DNA from: Candidatus Peregrinibacteria bacterium CG11_big_fil_rev_8_21_14_0_20_49_14
Lineage (GTDB): Bacteria > Patescibacteriota > Gracilibacteria > Peribacterales > Peribacteraceae
Assembly (NCBI GenBank): GCA_002787035.1
Contig: PCVP01000014.1
Location: 1-64,000, forward strand
Length of the DNA: 64,000 nucleotides
Reading direction: 5' to 3'
Each line of letters starts with the position of its first letter. Positions within the stretch are counted from its first letter, which is position 1. A program made the translations under genes and the position numbers. The notes beneath the pieces are model-generated. The model did not search any database. It saw only the letters and a program-made list of their open reading frames with translations, and had not been told where the DNA came from. Positions 54,372 to 63,431 of this stretch are shown in pieces.

Positions 54372-54530
54372 TCTACTCGTCGTTCCTTTCAGCGAACTCC
54401 TCGCTCATGGTAAACCATTCAATTCGTTCCTCACTTCGCTCTTCGCTCACATGGTAAACCACGATTCTCTTTTTGATCGAATCGAATGAGTCTGTTTACC
54501 ATGAACGAAGTTGAATGGAGCGAACGGAGC
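54372..54530. repeat. tRNA-abutting repeat cluster after tRNA-Val
   Basis: The first copy (54372-54418, TTCTACTCGTCGTTCC to GCTCATGGTAAACCA) touches the tRNA CCA end and matches the tRNA-Ile copy with about two differences. A diverged direct copy follows (to about 54463, ending CATGGTAAACCA), then an inverted one (54482-54530, GTTTACCATGAACGAAG). No gene lies in the 237 nt before 54609. Confidence 0.75.
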
Positions 54531-54574
54531 GTATCGGAGTGATTCGAAGACCCTACAAAACACATATCCGATAA

Positions 54575-54602
54575 TTGACAAGAGTAATTTATAGGTTACT
54601 TT
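54575..54602 (+). promoter_or_regulatory. Leaderless promoter
   Basis: A perfect TTGACA, a 16-nt spacer and TACTTT are followed by exactly 6 nt and ATG 54609. Confidence 0.75.
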
Positions 54603-54608
54603 GTCTTT

Positions 54609-55496
54609 ATGAAAGCTGTTGAAATCCAAGGAGTGACCAAAAGACCCATTCAGCCTTTTGGGGAAGAGTGGATACCCGATGAAGCAGTAGATATACAAAC
54701 ATTTGTCACACGACATTTGAATGCGGTGCAGGAAACAGCGAGAGAGAAGCTGATCATAGTCGTGCAAAATACGACGTCTTTGCCGGATCAAGAATGGTTA
54801 CCGATTCCTCCCGCATCTGACAAAAAAAGTACGTACGCCTTACATGCGGAATTCCTGGGTAAGGTGGACATGCTCATTTGGAAGCTGCAAGGCAAAGAAA
54901 GAGCCCCCACAAGGTTTATATCGAGTTCCGTTGCTTCAGAGGTCATGCACAGAAACGCAGAAATGCTACGCACCGATGCCGATGACATCTCTATCGAAAC
55001 AGGGAAGTTTGCGATTCTACTCAATGCGATTGCTACGGATCTTGCATCGGAGAACCCGTTTCGAGACGTCAATGGTCCCCACACACTGCTGTGGGAAATC
55101 GTGAAGGACTGCAACTTGGAAAGCGCATCGAAATTCATAAGCAGCGGAGTATCACTGACAGATCGGATAATTCACTATTGTTTCGGCGATAAGAAAGGAG
55201 ACATGATGAAAGAATTTTCCAGAGTTCGAGAACTCTGCAGACAGAAAATATCCAATTTCAATGATACGTGCGTAGAAGAGCTTATTCCCGATACCTACGC
55301 ACACGACTGGTGCTCTCAACCCGACTCCAGTGTCATAGCGTGGAACAGGCTTCCTGAGTCCGATTCGGAAATTCAGGGACCTTGTGCCATGCACTTTGCG
55401 CTTCCGGATAGCGAGATGAATCAGCAAGATGATCTGCTGCGAGCAGAAGTCCTGGCAGGAAAGATAACGGCAAGAAGGCCAAAAAGAGCGCCGTGA
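54609..55496 (+). CDS. Hypothetical 295-residue cytosolic protein
   Basis: I do not recognise this protein. It has no signal peptide or transmembrane helix. The N-terminal 60 residues look alpha/beta (IIVVQNTTSLPDQEWLPIPP) and the middle is helical (VASEVMHRNAEMLRTDADDIS). Five cysteines lie in the second half. A strong leaderless promoter drives it. The preceding tRNA-linked repeats separate it from tRNA-Val. Confidence 0.7.
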   Translation: MKAVEIQGVTKRPIQPFGEEWIPDEAVDIQTFVTRHLNAVQETAREKLIIVVQNTTSLPDQEWLPIPPASDKKSTYALHAEFLGKVDMLIWKLQGKERAPTRFISSSVASEVMHRNAEMLRTDADDISIETGKFAILLNAIATDLASENPFRDVNGPHTLLWEIVKDCNLESASKFISSGVSLTDRIIHYCFGDKKGDMMKEFSRVRELCRQKISNFNDTCVEELIPDTYAHDWCSQPDSSVIAWNRLPESDSEIQGPCAMHFALPDSEMNQQDDLLRAEVLAGKITARRPKRAP

Positions 55497-55582
55497 TCTT
55501 TGGCGAAATATACCAGACAAGACTCTTGACAATAAATCTATATTTATTCATACTCACAACCTTTTGATTACCCCTACTTCGC

Positions 55583-57400
55583 ATGTTTTGCACATGTCGC
55601 CGCATTCAGACCGTTGCAGTCCTCTCAGGAACTGCACTACTTCTCACCCTCTTTCACACAGTTCTTGTGTCACCGATTGGCACAGAGGCGATTGCAGCTT
55701 CCACAGAATGTGCGGACGGAATAGATAACGATTTCGACGGAAAAATAGACTACCCACAAGATCCACAGTGTCTCTCTCTTCACGACCAGTCCGAAGGTCC
55801 TACGGGAAGAGGCCTGTTTTTGGATATTACGGACGGACTGAAGACTGTGGCTGCCAACGGACACATGACCTATACTATCAGTCTCAACAGCGACAGAGAC
55901 GCTATTCAAAACGTGGACGTACAATTCTTCATTCCGCATCAGACAAATCTTCTTTCTTCCACGAACGGTGGGAGAACAGCAGGGGACTATGTCGTATGGA
56001 GAAACGTATCGGTTAACCCGGGAACAACGAAGAAACTCTACGTAGACGTCGGTATAAAGCCTCGTGCGCAGCAAGATCTCCTCGTTGTGGGTAAAGTCTA
56101 TGCCGCAGGAGAAGAAGCAACGGACATTACGCGCATAGAAGGAAAAGAAGGAGACCCAAATTTCCAAAATGTTCCTGCATTGCGACTTTCAGTGAGTGAT
56201 GGAAAAGCCTACGCACAGCCAAATGAGAAACTTACATACCGCATAGTGGTAGACAATACGCACGGTCCGAGCAGAACGTACAGACTTCGTACGGATCTCT
56301 CCACATTCCTTTCGTACGTTAATGCCAGCGGAGACCCGCGTGTGGATAAAAGCATCGTAGAATGGACAAGTCAGCAAATTGAAGCCGGAGAAGTACAAGA
56401 ATTTTATCTCACTGCTCTAGTGGAACGTGAAACACCAGATAATATGGCAGTACAATTTAAAGTCGCATCGGGACCTTCGGTTGCGAAAGATACGACAGGA
56501 ATTTACAAAGGAACGATGAACTCATCTATCAGCACGTCTATTTCAGACGGTTTGGACAGTGCGACAATCGGAGAGAATGTGACGTATACTCTCGTTATTC
56601 GAAATGATACGAACAAACTGGCAACGGAAGTAGATGCGAATGTTGCACTTCCTCGATACATGGAATTCGTATCTGCGGAAGAAGGAGGACAATGGACAGG
56701 AAAGAACGTTCACTGGACAGGTCTTACCGTCAGTCCTCATGGCTCAAGATCCATTCGTGTCACAGGTAGAATTCGCAGCGATGCGCCCATAGGCACAAAG
56801 TTGCGTGCCAGCGGAGAGGTAAAAGGACACGTTGCCGTAGATCTTACGAATGTCGATACCGTTCGACGCGGAGGAGGAGGTGGAATTGCACTCGGGTTCG
56901 GCCCGGTGGCAACATCTTCACGTGCTCCAATCATACTGCGAAAGAACGCAGACAGAGGAGAAGTACGCCCCGGCGATACGGTGCGCTACACCCTCTACAT
57001 GAAGAACAACACGAACCAAGCCTTCGGAAACCTTGTTGTACAAGACCGCATGGATACGAATTACATGCAAATTCTTGGCGGACAAGGTGGTCAGCAAAGT
57101 GACGGCCGTCTATCATGGCGTGTACCGCAGCTTGCTGCGGGCCAGGAATGGACAACTTCGTACAGTGTGAGGATCGCCCCGTACGTCCCACATGGAGCAA
57201 CACTGAATAACGTTGTATCCGTGAGCGGAGACGGAATAGAAACATTCTCACTCACTGAGCGTGTCATGACTTCCAATACGAACGTTATTACGGATCTTCC
57301 ACCTACCGGCGTTAGCTTCGGAGGAATATTTGCGACACTCTCAGGACTCCTTGGAATGCTTCCTACATTCCTGCAGAGGAAGAGAAAATTCGTTCTCTAG
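55583..57400 (+). CDS. DUF11-repeat surface protein with LPPTG-like C-terminal signal
   Basis: A signal peptide (VAVLSGTALLLTLFHTVLV) is followed by a short Cys/Asp motif (ECADGIDNDFDGKIDYPQDPQC) of the MopE/calcium-binding type. Then come about four Ig-like DUF11 units (from about 85, 205, 310 and 455), recognisable by TYTISLNS, TYRIVVDN, TYTLVIRNDT and RYTLYMKNNT. The C-terminus is LPPTG, a hydrophobic stretch and RKRKFVL, the layout of a sortase signal. It is probably a wall-linked surface rod. TTGACA-17-CATACT lies 28 nt before the ATG. A strong terminator follows. Confidence 0.88.
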   Translation: MFCTCRRIQTVAVLSGTALLLTLFHTVLVSPIGTEAIAASTECADGIDNDFDGKIDYPQDPQCLSLHDQSEGPTGRGLFLDITDGLKTVAANGHMTYTISLNSDRDAIQNVDVQFFIPHQTNLLSSTNGGRTAGDYVVWRNVSVNPGTTKKLYVDVGIKPRAQQDLLVVGKVYAAGEEATDITRIEGKEGDPNFQNVPALRLSVSDGKAYAQPNEKLTYRIVVDNTHGPSRTYRLRTDLSTFLSYVNASGDPRVDKSIVEWTSQQIEAGEVQEFYLTALVERETPDNMAVQFKVASGPSVAKDTTGIYKGTMNSSISTSISDGLDSATIGENVTYTLVIRNDTNKLATEVDANVALPRYMEFVSAEEGGQWTGKNVHWTGLTVSPHGSRSIRVTGRIRSDAPIGTKLRASGEVKGHVAVDLTNVDTVRRGGGGGIALGFGPVATSSRAPIILRKNADRGEVRPGDTVRYTLYMKNNTNQAFGNLVVQDRMDTNYMQILGGQGGQQSDGRLSWRVPQLAAGQEWTTSYSVRIAPYVPHGATLNNVVSVSGDGIETFSLTERVMTSNTNVITDLPPTGVSFGGIFATLSGLLGMLPTFLQRKRKFVL

Positions 57401-57413
57401 ACAACTATGCATA

Positions 57414-57439
57414 AAAAGCCCGGTGTAATCCGGGCTTTT
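57414..57439. terminator. Bidirectional intrinsic terminator
   Basis: AAAAGCCCGG-TGTAAT-CCGGGCTTTT, a perfect 10-bp stem with T-runs on both strands. It ends the DUF11 gene and the converging small membrane gene. Confidence 0.95.
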
Positions 57440-57461
57440 ATAATAACGAGCGGAAGAGACT

Positions 57462-57779
57462 TTATTGCAGAGAAGTAAATATCTCCTGCATAAGATCTAC
57501 AATACTGGAGAACGTGAGCTCGAAAGGGATATCGAGCAGGTTGGCTATAAAACGGACTATAAAAAAAGCGATGAACGACACAAACAGTCCGATGATGGAA
57601 AAACGTATAGTATGAACTGCACGCTTAATTTTCTCTTCATTTCCCGCAGAGAGAATGAATGAGATGCCTCCGAAGATGATGTACACAAGGCAGAGGATGG
57701 TAGCAATGATGAGTCCGAGAGCTACGAAGGTAGCAATGATCTCTATAACGCTAGCGTTCTCAAGCAAATCTCTGAGCAT
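57462..57779 (-). CDS. VirB2/TrbC pilin-like small membrane protein
   Basis: This 105-residue protein has two hydrophobic helices (about 10-42 and 58-80) around FGGISFILSAGNEEKIKRAVHTIRFSIIGLFVSF. The GG...SAGNEEKIKRA turn is typical of the VirB2-like pilin proteins that are abundant in CPR genomes. No other type IV secretion genes are nearby. It is last in the run rpsP-khpA-this gene, 18 nt after khpA. Confidence 0.7.
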   Translation of the reverse strand: MLRDLLENASVIEIIATFVALGLIIATILCLVYIIFGGISFILSAGNEEKIKRAVHTIRFSIIGLFVSFIAFFIVRFIANLLDIPFELTFSSIVDLMQEIFTSLQ

Positions 57780-57797
57780 ACGCTGAGGGGGGAGAAA

Positions 57798-58070
57798 TTA
57801 GGAAGTTGTACCTGAACCGGGCTCAAGTACCTTAAGGTTAATACGCTTGGATGTATTGCCTCCCACGATTCGCAGGAGAGTACGGAGTGCCTTAATGGTT
57901 TGGCCTCCTTTTCCTATCAGTTTTCCCATATCGCGCTCGCTTACCTGGATGGTATGCAAAATTCCAAGATCGTCTTCATGAGACTCTATGCGAAGTTCTT
58001 CCTTATCTTCCACCAATGATTCTAAGACGTACTGAAGGAAGCCTGCGCCTGGAAATTCAGTTGTGCTCAT
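57798..58070 (-). CDS. khpA: KH-domain RNA-binding protein KhpA
   Basis: This 90-residue protein has one KH domain with the GxxG loop in MGKLIGKGGQTIKALRTLLRIV. KhpA (YlqC) binds RNA broadly and is encoded next to rpsP in many bacteria, as here (14 nt downstream of rpsP). Confidence 0.93.
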   Translation of the reverse strand: MSTTEFPGAGFLQYVLESLVEDKEELRIESHEDDLGILHTIQVSERDMGKLIGKGGQTIKALRTLLRIVGGNTSKRINLKVLEPGSGTTS

Positions 58071-58084
58071 ACGATGGAAGTGTA

Positions 58085-58600
58085 TTACTCTTTGGTCTCG
58101 CTGTCACCTTCTTCCGGTGGCTTATCGGAAGTTTCTTCCACGTCGGGTGCAGCAGGCTCGCTTGGTGCTTCTTCTGTTGCTGCAGGCTCTTTAGCCTCTG
58201 CAGGAGAAGTTTGCGCTTCCGGAGGCTCTTCCTGCACGGGTTCAGCGGGAGTCTCTGGTGTGGCAGGTGCTTCTGCGGGAGGCGGTGGCGGAGGTGGGGG
58301 TGCTTCTTCCACGGCATTTTTGGACTTCTTCTTCGTGTATTTCTCCGCAAACTTCTCCATGTCCGCCATGCCATGACGAACCAGAAGACGAGCTACCGTA
58401 TCACTTGGAATTGCTCCCATGGATACCCAGTGTCGAATTCTGTCTTCTTTTACGTCGAGTTCAAACGGATCTCGAGTCGGCAAATAGTGACCAAATACCT
58501 CAATGAACTTGCCTTTTACAGGCGCAGAATGCTCTGCAAGCACCATACGGAATGTCGGTGAGTTCTTTCGGCCGGTGCGTTGCAATCGAATGACGAGCAT
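58085..58600 (-). CDS. rpsP: Ribosomal protein S16 with Pro/Glu-rich extension
   Basis: S16 helps assemble the 30S subunit. Residues 1-85 are canonical (MLVIRLQRTGRKNSPTFRMVLAEHSAPVKGKFIEVFGHYLP, DRIRHWVSMGAIPSDTVARLL). A disordered tail of about 80 residues rich in Pro, Ala and Glu follows (eight consecutive prolines near 100), doubling the usual length of 80-90. ATG 58600 is used; the ORF from 58651 adds 17 residues without support. Confidence 0.95.
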   Translation of the reverse strand: MLVIRLQRTGRKNSPTFRMVLAEHSAPVKGKFIEVFGHYLPTRDPFELDVKEDRIRHWVSMGAIPSDTVARLLVRHGMADMEKFAEKYTKKKSKNAVEEAPPPPPPPPAEAPATPETPAEPVQEEPPEAQTSPAEAKEPAATEEAPSEPAAPDVEETSDKPPEEGDSETKE

Positions 58601-58676
58601 ACAATGGTAGCGGACTCTCATTGAGTCAGCCCGCAGAGTGTAGGTAAGCAAAAAGCGCTATGCAACCTAAAAATGC

Positions 58677-58994
58677 TTAATTTGCGCTCTGAACATCCGA
58701 CTGACCCTCTCTGCTGAGACGAATATCGGTAACCATTTCTGTTTCTGTCATCGTTCGAAGGTATGTGAGTAGGTCTTGCGCCTTCTGTTGGCATTCTTGT
58801 GAGGCTATGGAATGCGTACAGAGAATCGTTAAAACACCGTTAGTAAATGTGGTGGGACGCAAGTCGGCCTGGAACAGCTGTAAATGTTCGCTTATCCAAT
58901 TCTCCGCATGGTGAATAACGAGCGATGCCTCACAATGGGAGGTTAAACCTCGCTTTTTTAGCACCCGAGACAGCAAAGAACCCACGTGATCCAT
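58677..58994 (-). CDS. DUF721/DciA-like protein
   Basis: This 105-residue protein matches the DUF721 pattern: LSRVLKKRGL at the start, an alpha segment with W (HAENWISEHLQLFQADLRP), then FTNGVLTILCTHSIASQECQQKAQDLLTYL. DciA proteins load the replicative helicase in bacteria without DnaC/DnaI. It is 6 nt downstream of the glycosyltransferase and upstream of rpsP, within one minus-strand run. Confidence 0.75.
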   Translation of the reverse strand: MDHVGSLLSRVLKKRGLTSHCEASLVIHHAENWISEHLQLFQADLRPTTFTNGVLTILCTHSIASQECQQKAQDLLTYLRTMTETEMVTDIRLSREGQSDVQSAN

Positions 58995-59000
58995 AGGGAA

Positions 59001-60053
59001 TCATGATACCCGCAAGGCACTGAGAAAAACAGTCAGTGTTTCCGCCGCCGCCTGCTCCCATGTTGGAAGCCCCAGGGAAATATCCGGAGCGGAAGGCGGA
59101 TTTCGAAAGGCGGCTATGTACGCTTCTTCGTCCGGTTTCAAAAGTAACGAACCTGGGAGAGCCACTTCCGAAATTGCGGAGCAGTCGGTTGCAATAACAG
59201 GGCAGCCGCAAGCGGCGGCCTCGAGAACGGGAAAGCAGTAGCCTTCGTAGAGTGACGCCGTCACGAACGCAGTCGCACCCGAATACAACGCGGGGAGATC
59301 TTCCTCCGACACATCGGAGATGACAGAAACACCGGAGGGAAGAGACAGTTTTAGAACTTCCGGACCCGAGGAAACCAAAATGAGCTTCGTATTTTTTTCA
59401 TTCGATTTTTCGTATGCGTTCAGAAGGAACTGTACGTTTTTATGCTCTTTCGCATTGCCCACATACAGGAAGTACTCACCCGAAACGCCGCATCGCTGCA
59501 GCGTTTCAGATACTGATTGATGCGAAACAGGTGAGAAGTTCAGACCGATACCTTCGTGAACCGTATGAATCTTTTTTTCGATAAGACTGCCGTACGTGTC
59601 ACACAACTCGTGCTTCGTGTTATGACTGACTGCAATAATGCTTTTCGCTTTTCGTACCGCACGCTGCATGATTATTTTGTATGCGCATCTCTTGGTGAAA
59701 GCGGCGGTATTTGGAAACCGATGTAAAATAAGATCGTGAATGGTAACCACAAAAGGGACAGGACAATTAAACGGGACATTGAAATGCGGAGAGAAGAGCA
59801 GGTCTATGTTCGACCGACGAAGGATGGCGGGAAAACGTAGTTGCTCGGAAACAGAATAATGGGGAATATCTGCCTGAATAATTCGTATGCTCTTATCGAA
59901 ATTTTTAAGCCAAGGCTCCGAATCTGAACGGACAAACAACACCCATTTTATATCAGCCGAGGAGCGGACAAGGTGAGAGGCAATCTCTCTTGCATACCTT
60001 CCGATACCGAAGTTCCCGGAAGCAAAACGACAATCGATTCCAATAGTTGGCAT
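59001..60053 (-). CDS. GT4-type glycosyltransferase
   Basis: This GT-B fold glycosyltransferase probably adds a sugar to a surface polymer. The N-terminal domain begins IGIDCRFASGNFGIGRYAREIASHL. The C-terminal domain has YFLYVGNAKEHKNVQFLLNAYE and the donor-binding ASLYEGYCFPVLEAAACGCPVIAT (EX7E motif). Length is 350. Its start is divergent from prmC, with the start codons only 23 nt apart, so the promoters must overlap. Confidence 0.92.
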   Translation of the reverse strand: MPTIGIDCRFASGNFGIGRYAREIASHLVRSSADIKWVLFVRSDSEPWLKNFDKSIRIIQADIPHYSVSEQLRFPAILRRSNIDLLFSPHFNVPFNCPVPFVVTIHDLILHRFPNTAAFTKRCAYKIIMQRAVRKAKSIIAVSHNTKHELCDTYGSLIEKKIHTVHEGIGLNFSPVSHQSVSETLQRCGVSGEYFLYVGNAKEHKNVQFLLNAYEKSNEKNTKLILVSSGPEVLKLSLPSGVSVISDVSEEDLPALYSGATAFVTASLYEGYCFPVLEAAACGCPVIATDCSAISEVALPGSLLLKPDEEAYIAAFRNPPSAPDISLGLPTWEQAAAETLTVFLSALRVS

Positions 60054-60076
60054 ATTTTCAGTACCATAGTACTCGT

Positions 60077-60874
60077 ATGAATATCAGAAATGCACTGAAA
60101 GAGTCAGGTTTGCCATCTCTCGAAGCGGAAGTACTTCTTTCTAAGGTACTGGGGACAGATAGAACGATGCTGCTAACTCATGGCGATACGATGTTACGGA
60201 ACGAGGATGAAGCCCTGTTCACATTTTTTACGGATCGCAGAAAGAAGAATGAGCCGATATCGTACATTGTGGGATACAAAGAATTTTACGGCAGACAATT
60301 TGACGTCAATAGCGACGTACTCATCCCAAGGCCTGCGACAGAAGGTCTGGTGGACACTGTGCTTCAATTTTTCCAAGAAGGAGAGGGAGGGTGCACGGAA
60401 ATTGATACGGATATCTCCGCTCTCGTTCTCCCTTTTGAAGGGAGGGGGGAACCGAAGCTGCTCGCAGACATCGGAACCGGTAGCGGGTGCATAGCAACAA
60501 CCCTTGCTCTCCATACTCCGTATGAAATTCTTGCGACAGACATATCCGACGGAGCCCTATTTGTAGCCAAAAAGAACGCAATAAACCACGGAGTTTCACA
60601 CAAGATTTCTTTTACGAAAGGATCAATGCTGGGTCCGCTTGTGAATATGAGTACATACTTCTTCGTGGTCACCAATCCTCCGTATATTCCGACCACAGAA
60701 TCTCTCATGCCAGATGTTGCGGACTATGAACCACATGGAGCTCTCTTTGCGGGACAAGACGGTATGAGCGTACTGCTCCCGCTCTTCTTGGAAGCAAAGT
60801 CGCATCCTTTCTGTTCTGGCATTGCATTGGAGTGCCGTAATTTTCAGGCGGAAGAGCTTCTCAAGATTCTCTAG
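60077..60874 (+). CDS. prmC: Release-factor glutamine N5-methyltransferase PrmC
   Basis: PrmC methylates the GGQ glutamine of release factors RF1/RF2 using SAM. The N-terminal helical domain ends with EPISYIVGYKEFYGRQFDVNSDVLIPRPATEGLVD. The SAM-binding block is LADIGTGSGCIATTLAL, and the catalytic NPPY is in VVTNPPYIP. About 25 extra residues rich in charge (EIDTDISALVLPFEGRGEP) sit between these blocks. ATG 60077 is preferred to TTG 60047; CATAGT lies 6 nt upstream of it. Length is 265. Confidence 0.94.
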   Translation: MNIRNALKESGLPSLEAEVLLSKVLGTDRTMLLTHGDTMLRNEDEALFTFFTDRRKKNEPISYIVGYKEFYGRQFDVNSDVLIPRPATEGLVDTVLQFFQEGEGGCTEIDTDISALVLPFEGRGEPKLLADIGTGSGCIATTLALHTPYEILATDISDGALFVAKKNAINHGVSHKISFTKGSMLGPLVNMSTYFFVVTNPPYIPTTESLMPDVADYEPHGALFAGQDGMSVLLPLFLEAKSHPFCSGIALECRNFQAEELLKIL

Positions 60875-60894
60875 AGAGCAAGAGAGATTCGTGC

Positions 60895-60900
60895 TACTTT
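60895..60900 (+). promoter_or_regulatory. -10 box for leaderless purA
   Basis: TACTTT ends exactly 6 nt before GTG 60907. No good -35 is seen. Confidence 0.5.
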
Positions 60901-60906
60901 GCAGTC

Positions 60907-62148
60907 GTGCAGAAGCTGCTTTCATCGCTCGGCCCCGTCGCCGCCGTCATAGGTGCGCAGTGGGGTGATGAAGGAAAAGGAAAAGTCACGGACATTCTGG
61001 CAGAGCATTACGATATTATTGCCAGAGCGTGCGGAGGAGCAAACGCAGGACACACCATAGTAATCAACGGTACGAAACACGTTTTCCATCTGCTTCCCTC
61101 CGGGTGTTTGCATGAAAAAAAAGATATCGTGCTGGGTGCGGGAATGGTGCTACATCTGCCGACACTTCTGGAAGAAATAGAAACGCTGAAAGAGAGTGGC
61201 ATAGATATCGTGAACAGACTGTATATATCGCCTGAATCACATATTCTTTTCGATTTTCACAAAGAGATCGACGGCGCCTTGGAAGAACTGAGAAGCAGAG
61301 AAAAGGGGCAGGGGATAGGGACGACAAAAAGAGGAATAGGACCCGCATATATGGATAAAGCGGAACGTGTCGGCATACGAATGGAAATGCTCGGAAAGAA
61401 TATAGAGGGCGAGCTGAAAGAAAGAGCAAAACGCGTACTGCAGTGCTACGGAGTGACCATAGATACCGACAAAGAAATGGCAAATATGTCTGCTGCTCAT
61501 GCGGTACTGAAAGGCAGAGTGATTGATACCATAGAGCACATGCATAGCGGACTTTCAAACGGGAAAACTATTCTCATAGAGGGCGCACAAGCCACACTGT
61601 TGGATATAGACCATGGAACCTACCCGTACGTGACAAGCAGTTCCACCACCATCGCAGGCGCATTGCAGGGACTCGGCCTGCCGCCCAACGCTCTGACATC
61701 GTGCATAGGAGTAGCCAAGGCGTACTGTACAAGAGTGGGGTCAGGACCATTCCTGACCGAAATGGATGAAGAGCATGCCGATAGAATTCGTACGAAAGGA
61801 GGAGAATTTGGGGCGACAACAGGTCGACCGAGAAGGTGCGGCTGGCTTCATATTCCGGATTTGAAACGAACAGCGCAGATCAACGGATTCACACACTGGA
61901 ATATTACAAAGCTGGATGTGCTGGATACCGAGTCCGAAGTGAGCGTCGGCATAGACTCCAAAAGCGATGCGGAAGCCATATACGATGCGATTCCGGGATG
62001 GATGGAACCTACGGTAGGTATGACTTCGTTTGCAGATCTTCCGGAGAATGCACAAAAGTACATCTACTTCTTAGAGCAGAAGACAGGTGTCCCCGCAGCG
62101 TTAATAGGAACGGGGCAGGGAAGGGAAGAGATGATTATAAAGAGCTGA
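60907..62148 (+). CDS. purA: Adenylosuccinate synthetase
   Basis: PurA joins aspartate to IMP with GTP, the first committed step to AMP. The P-loop VIGAQWGDEGKGKVTDILAEHYD, ARACGGANAGHTIV, GTTKRGIGPAYMDKAERVGIRM, EGAQATLLDIDHGTYPYVTSS, GVAKAYCTRVGSGPF and TGRPRRCGWLH are all canonical. It has 413 residues (usual 425-430). The GTG start is set by the -10 spacing. It stops with TGA, evidence for the standard genetic code. Confidence 0.97.
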   Translation: MQKLLSSLGPVAAVIGAQWGDEGKGKVTDILAEHYDIIARACGGANAGHTIVINGTKHVFHLLPSGCLHEKKDIVLGAGMVLHLPTLLEEIETLKESGIDIVNRLYISPESHILFDFHKEIDGALEELRSREKGQGIGTTKRGIGPAYMDKAERVGIRMEMLGKNIEGELKERAKRVLQCYGVTIDTDKEMANMSAAHAVLKGRVIDTIEHMHSGLSNGKTILIEGAQATLLDIDHGTYPYVTSSSTTIAGALQGLGLPPNALTSCIGVAKAYCTRVGSGPFLTEMDEEHADRIRTKGGEFGATTGRPRRCGWLHIPDLKRTAQINGFTHWNITKLDVLDTESEVSVGIDSKSDAEAIYDAIPGWMEPTVGMTSFADLPENAQKYIYFLEQKTGVPAALIGTGQGREEMIIKS

Positions 62149-62189
62149 CATATTGCCAAAGAACAAAATTGGCTATAGTAAGTCACTTT

Positions 62190-62546
62190 ATGGATAGAAG
62201 CAGAGAAAGCAATTGGCTGCTTGAAAAATTGCGATGTGAAGTTTCGCAGGTCGATGCGGCCTTTATAGTGGAACCTGAAAGGGTGTTACCGTTACCCGAC
62301 AGAACAATCGTATCTGCCTGGATACAAAAAAGATGCCAAACAGTCATCAGGCTTGGTGATGAAATCCTTCATGAAAGTACACCGAAGGTAATACAGGTTT
62401 GCAAAATAACTCTGAATACCGGCAAAGGAGTTCCAAGACCCATAGATGTATCGGATGTGCACGACGAAGCAGCGATCGTCGTTATGCAGCTTATGAATTC
62501 CTTACAAAACAGGCAGTGGGAACTGCTGCGAAAAGAAGAGGGCTAG
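62190..62546 (+). CDS. Hypothetical 118-residue protein
   Basis: This soluble protein is unrecognised; distinctive parts are SNWLLEKLRCEVSQVDAAFIVEP and VPRPIDVSDVHDEAAIVVMQLMNSL. The ORF from 61836 is a purA shadow in its first half; ATG 62190 is the first sensible start. TTGCCA (62153-62158), 15 nt and TATAGT (62174-62179) lie just upstream. The stop overlaps the nadK stop region by 4 bp (convergent). Confidence 0.6.
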   Translation: MDRSRESNWLLEKLRCEVSQVDAAFIVEPERVLPLPDRTIVSAWIQKRCQTVIRLGDEILHESTPKVIQVCKITLNTGKGVPRPIDVSDVHDEAAIVVMQLMNSLQNRQWELLRKEEG

Positions 62547-63427
62547 TCCACTCGTTCGCCCCACTTCAATTTTTCTCGAAGAGTGTGAAAAAACGTATCT
62601 TGTTTTAAGCGCAGAAACTTTACGGTGTCACCGCAAGCACATGCTGTTACTTTATCTCCGTTTTCAAGCGGTACGTACACTTGTCCGTCGACGGTAAGTA
62701 CGACCTCCGTATCTTTAAACTTGTTCGATTTTGTCATCACTTCAACCGTCACTTTCTGGTTGCTGGGTATGACCACAGGTTTCTGGCTGAAGCTGTGCGG
62801 ATTGATTGGCGTGAGGATGGTTGCAGCCAATGTAGGGTGGACTATGGGACCTCCGGCAGCAAGAGAATAGGCGGTTGAGCCCGTGGGTGTGGCTATTATA
62901 AGCCCATCCGCATGGTACGACGTAAGATCTTCCCCGTTGACCATCGTGCGCAAATCCACGAGTCTTGCGATAGTTCCCTGCGCGATAACAGCTTCATTGA
63001 GCGCGAATCCTTCAAAAACATTTTTTGTACCTCTCGTGGCAACAACGGAAAGAATACTGCGATTTTCAAGTACGCCTTCACCGGTAAGAAGCCTAGGGAT
63101 AATGGTGTCCGCATCGGCGATCTCCGTCTCAGCCAAGAATCCGACTGTCCCTCTGTTCACACTCAGAATTGGTGTTTTGAATGTTCTCAGCTCTCGTATT
63201 GCACGAAGGATTGTGCCGTCACCCCCTATGACAACCAATAAATCTATGTCATCTTCGCTATGAAATTGAGCAAAATCTTTTGAACAGTCAACATCACTCA
63301 ACCTGGTTGGGTCTGTATAAATTACCGCTCCCAGATCCGTAAGTATTGTAAGCACTTTCGAGACGGATTCATTTTTATACGTCAGGCCCGATTTCACCGT
63401 CACGCCGATGCGCTTGTATTGCAACAT
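62543..63427 (-). CDS. nadK: NAD kinase
   Basis: NadK phosphorylates NAD to NADP. The catalytic GGDGT is in VVIGGDGTILRA (68-75), followed by NRGTVGFLAE, ALNEAVIAQG, SYHADGLIIATPTGSTAYSLAAGGPIVHP and VTVDGQ-type strands near the C-terminus. Length 294 is usual. TACAAT exactly 6 nt before ATG 63427 supports the start and a leaderless mRNA. Confidence 0.96.
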   Translation of the reverse strand: MLQYKRIGVTVKSGLTYKNESVSKVLTILTDLGAVIYTDPTRLSDVDCSKDFAQFHSEDDIDLLVVIGGDGTILRAIRELRTFKTPILSVNRGTVGFLAETEIADADTIIPRLLTGEGVLENRSILSVVATRGTKNVFEGFALNEAVIAQGTIARLVDLRTMVNGEDLTSYHADGLIIATPTGSTAYSLAAGGPIVHPTLAATILTPINPHSFSQKPVVIPSNQKVTVEVMTKSNKFKDTEVVLTVDGQVYVPLENGDKVTACACGDTVKFLRLKQDTFFHTLREKLKWGERVD

Positions 63428-63431
63428 GCCG

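Noticed and set aside
61836-62189. Upstream part of the 236-aa ORF overlapping purA
   Set aside because: It is an out-of-frame shadow of purA; only the part after 62190 lies in free sequence.
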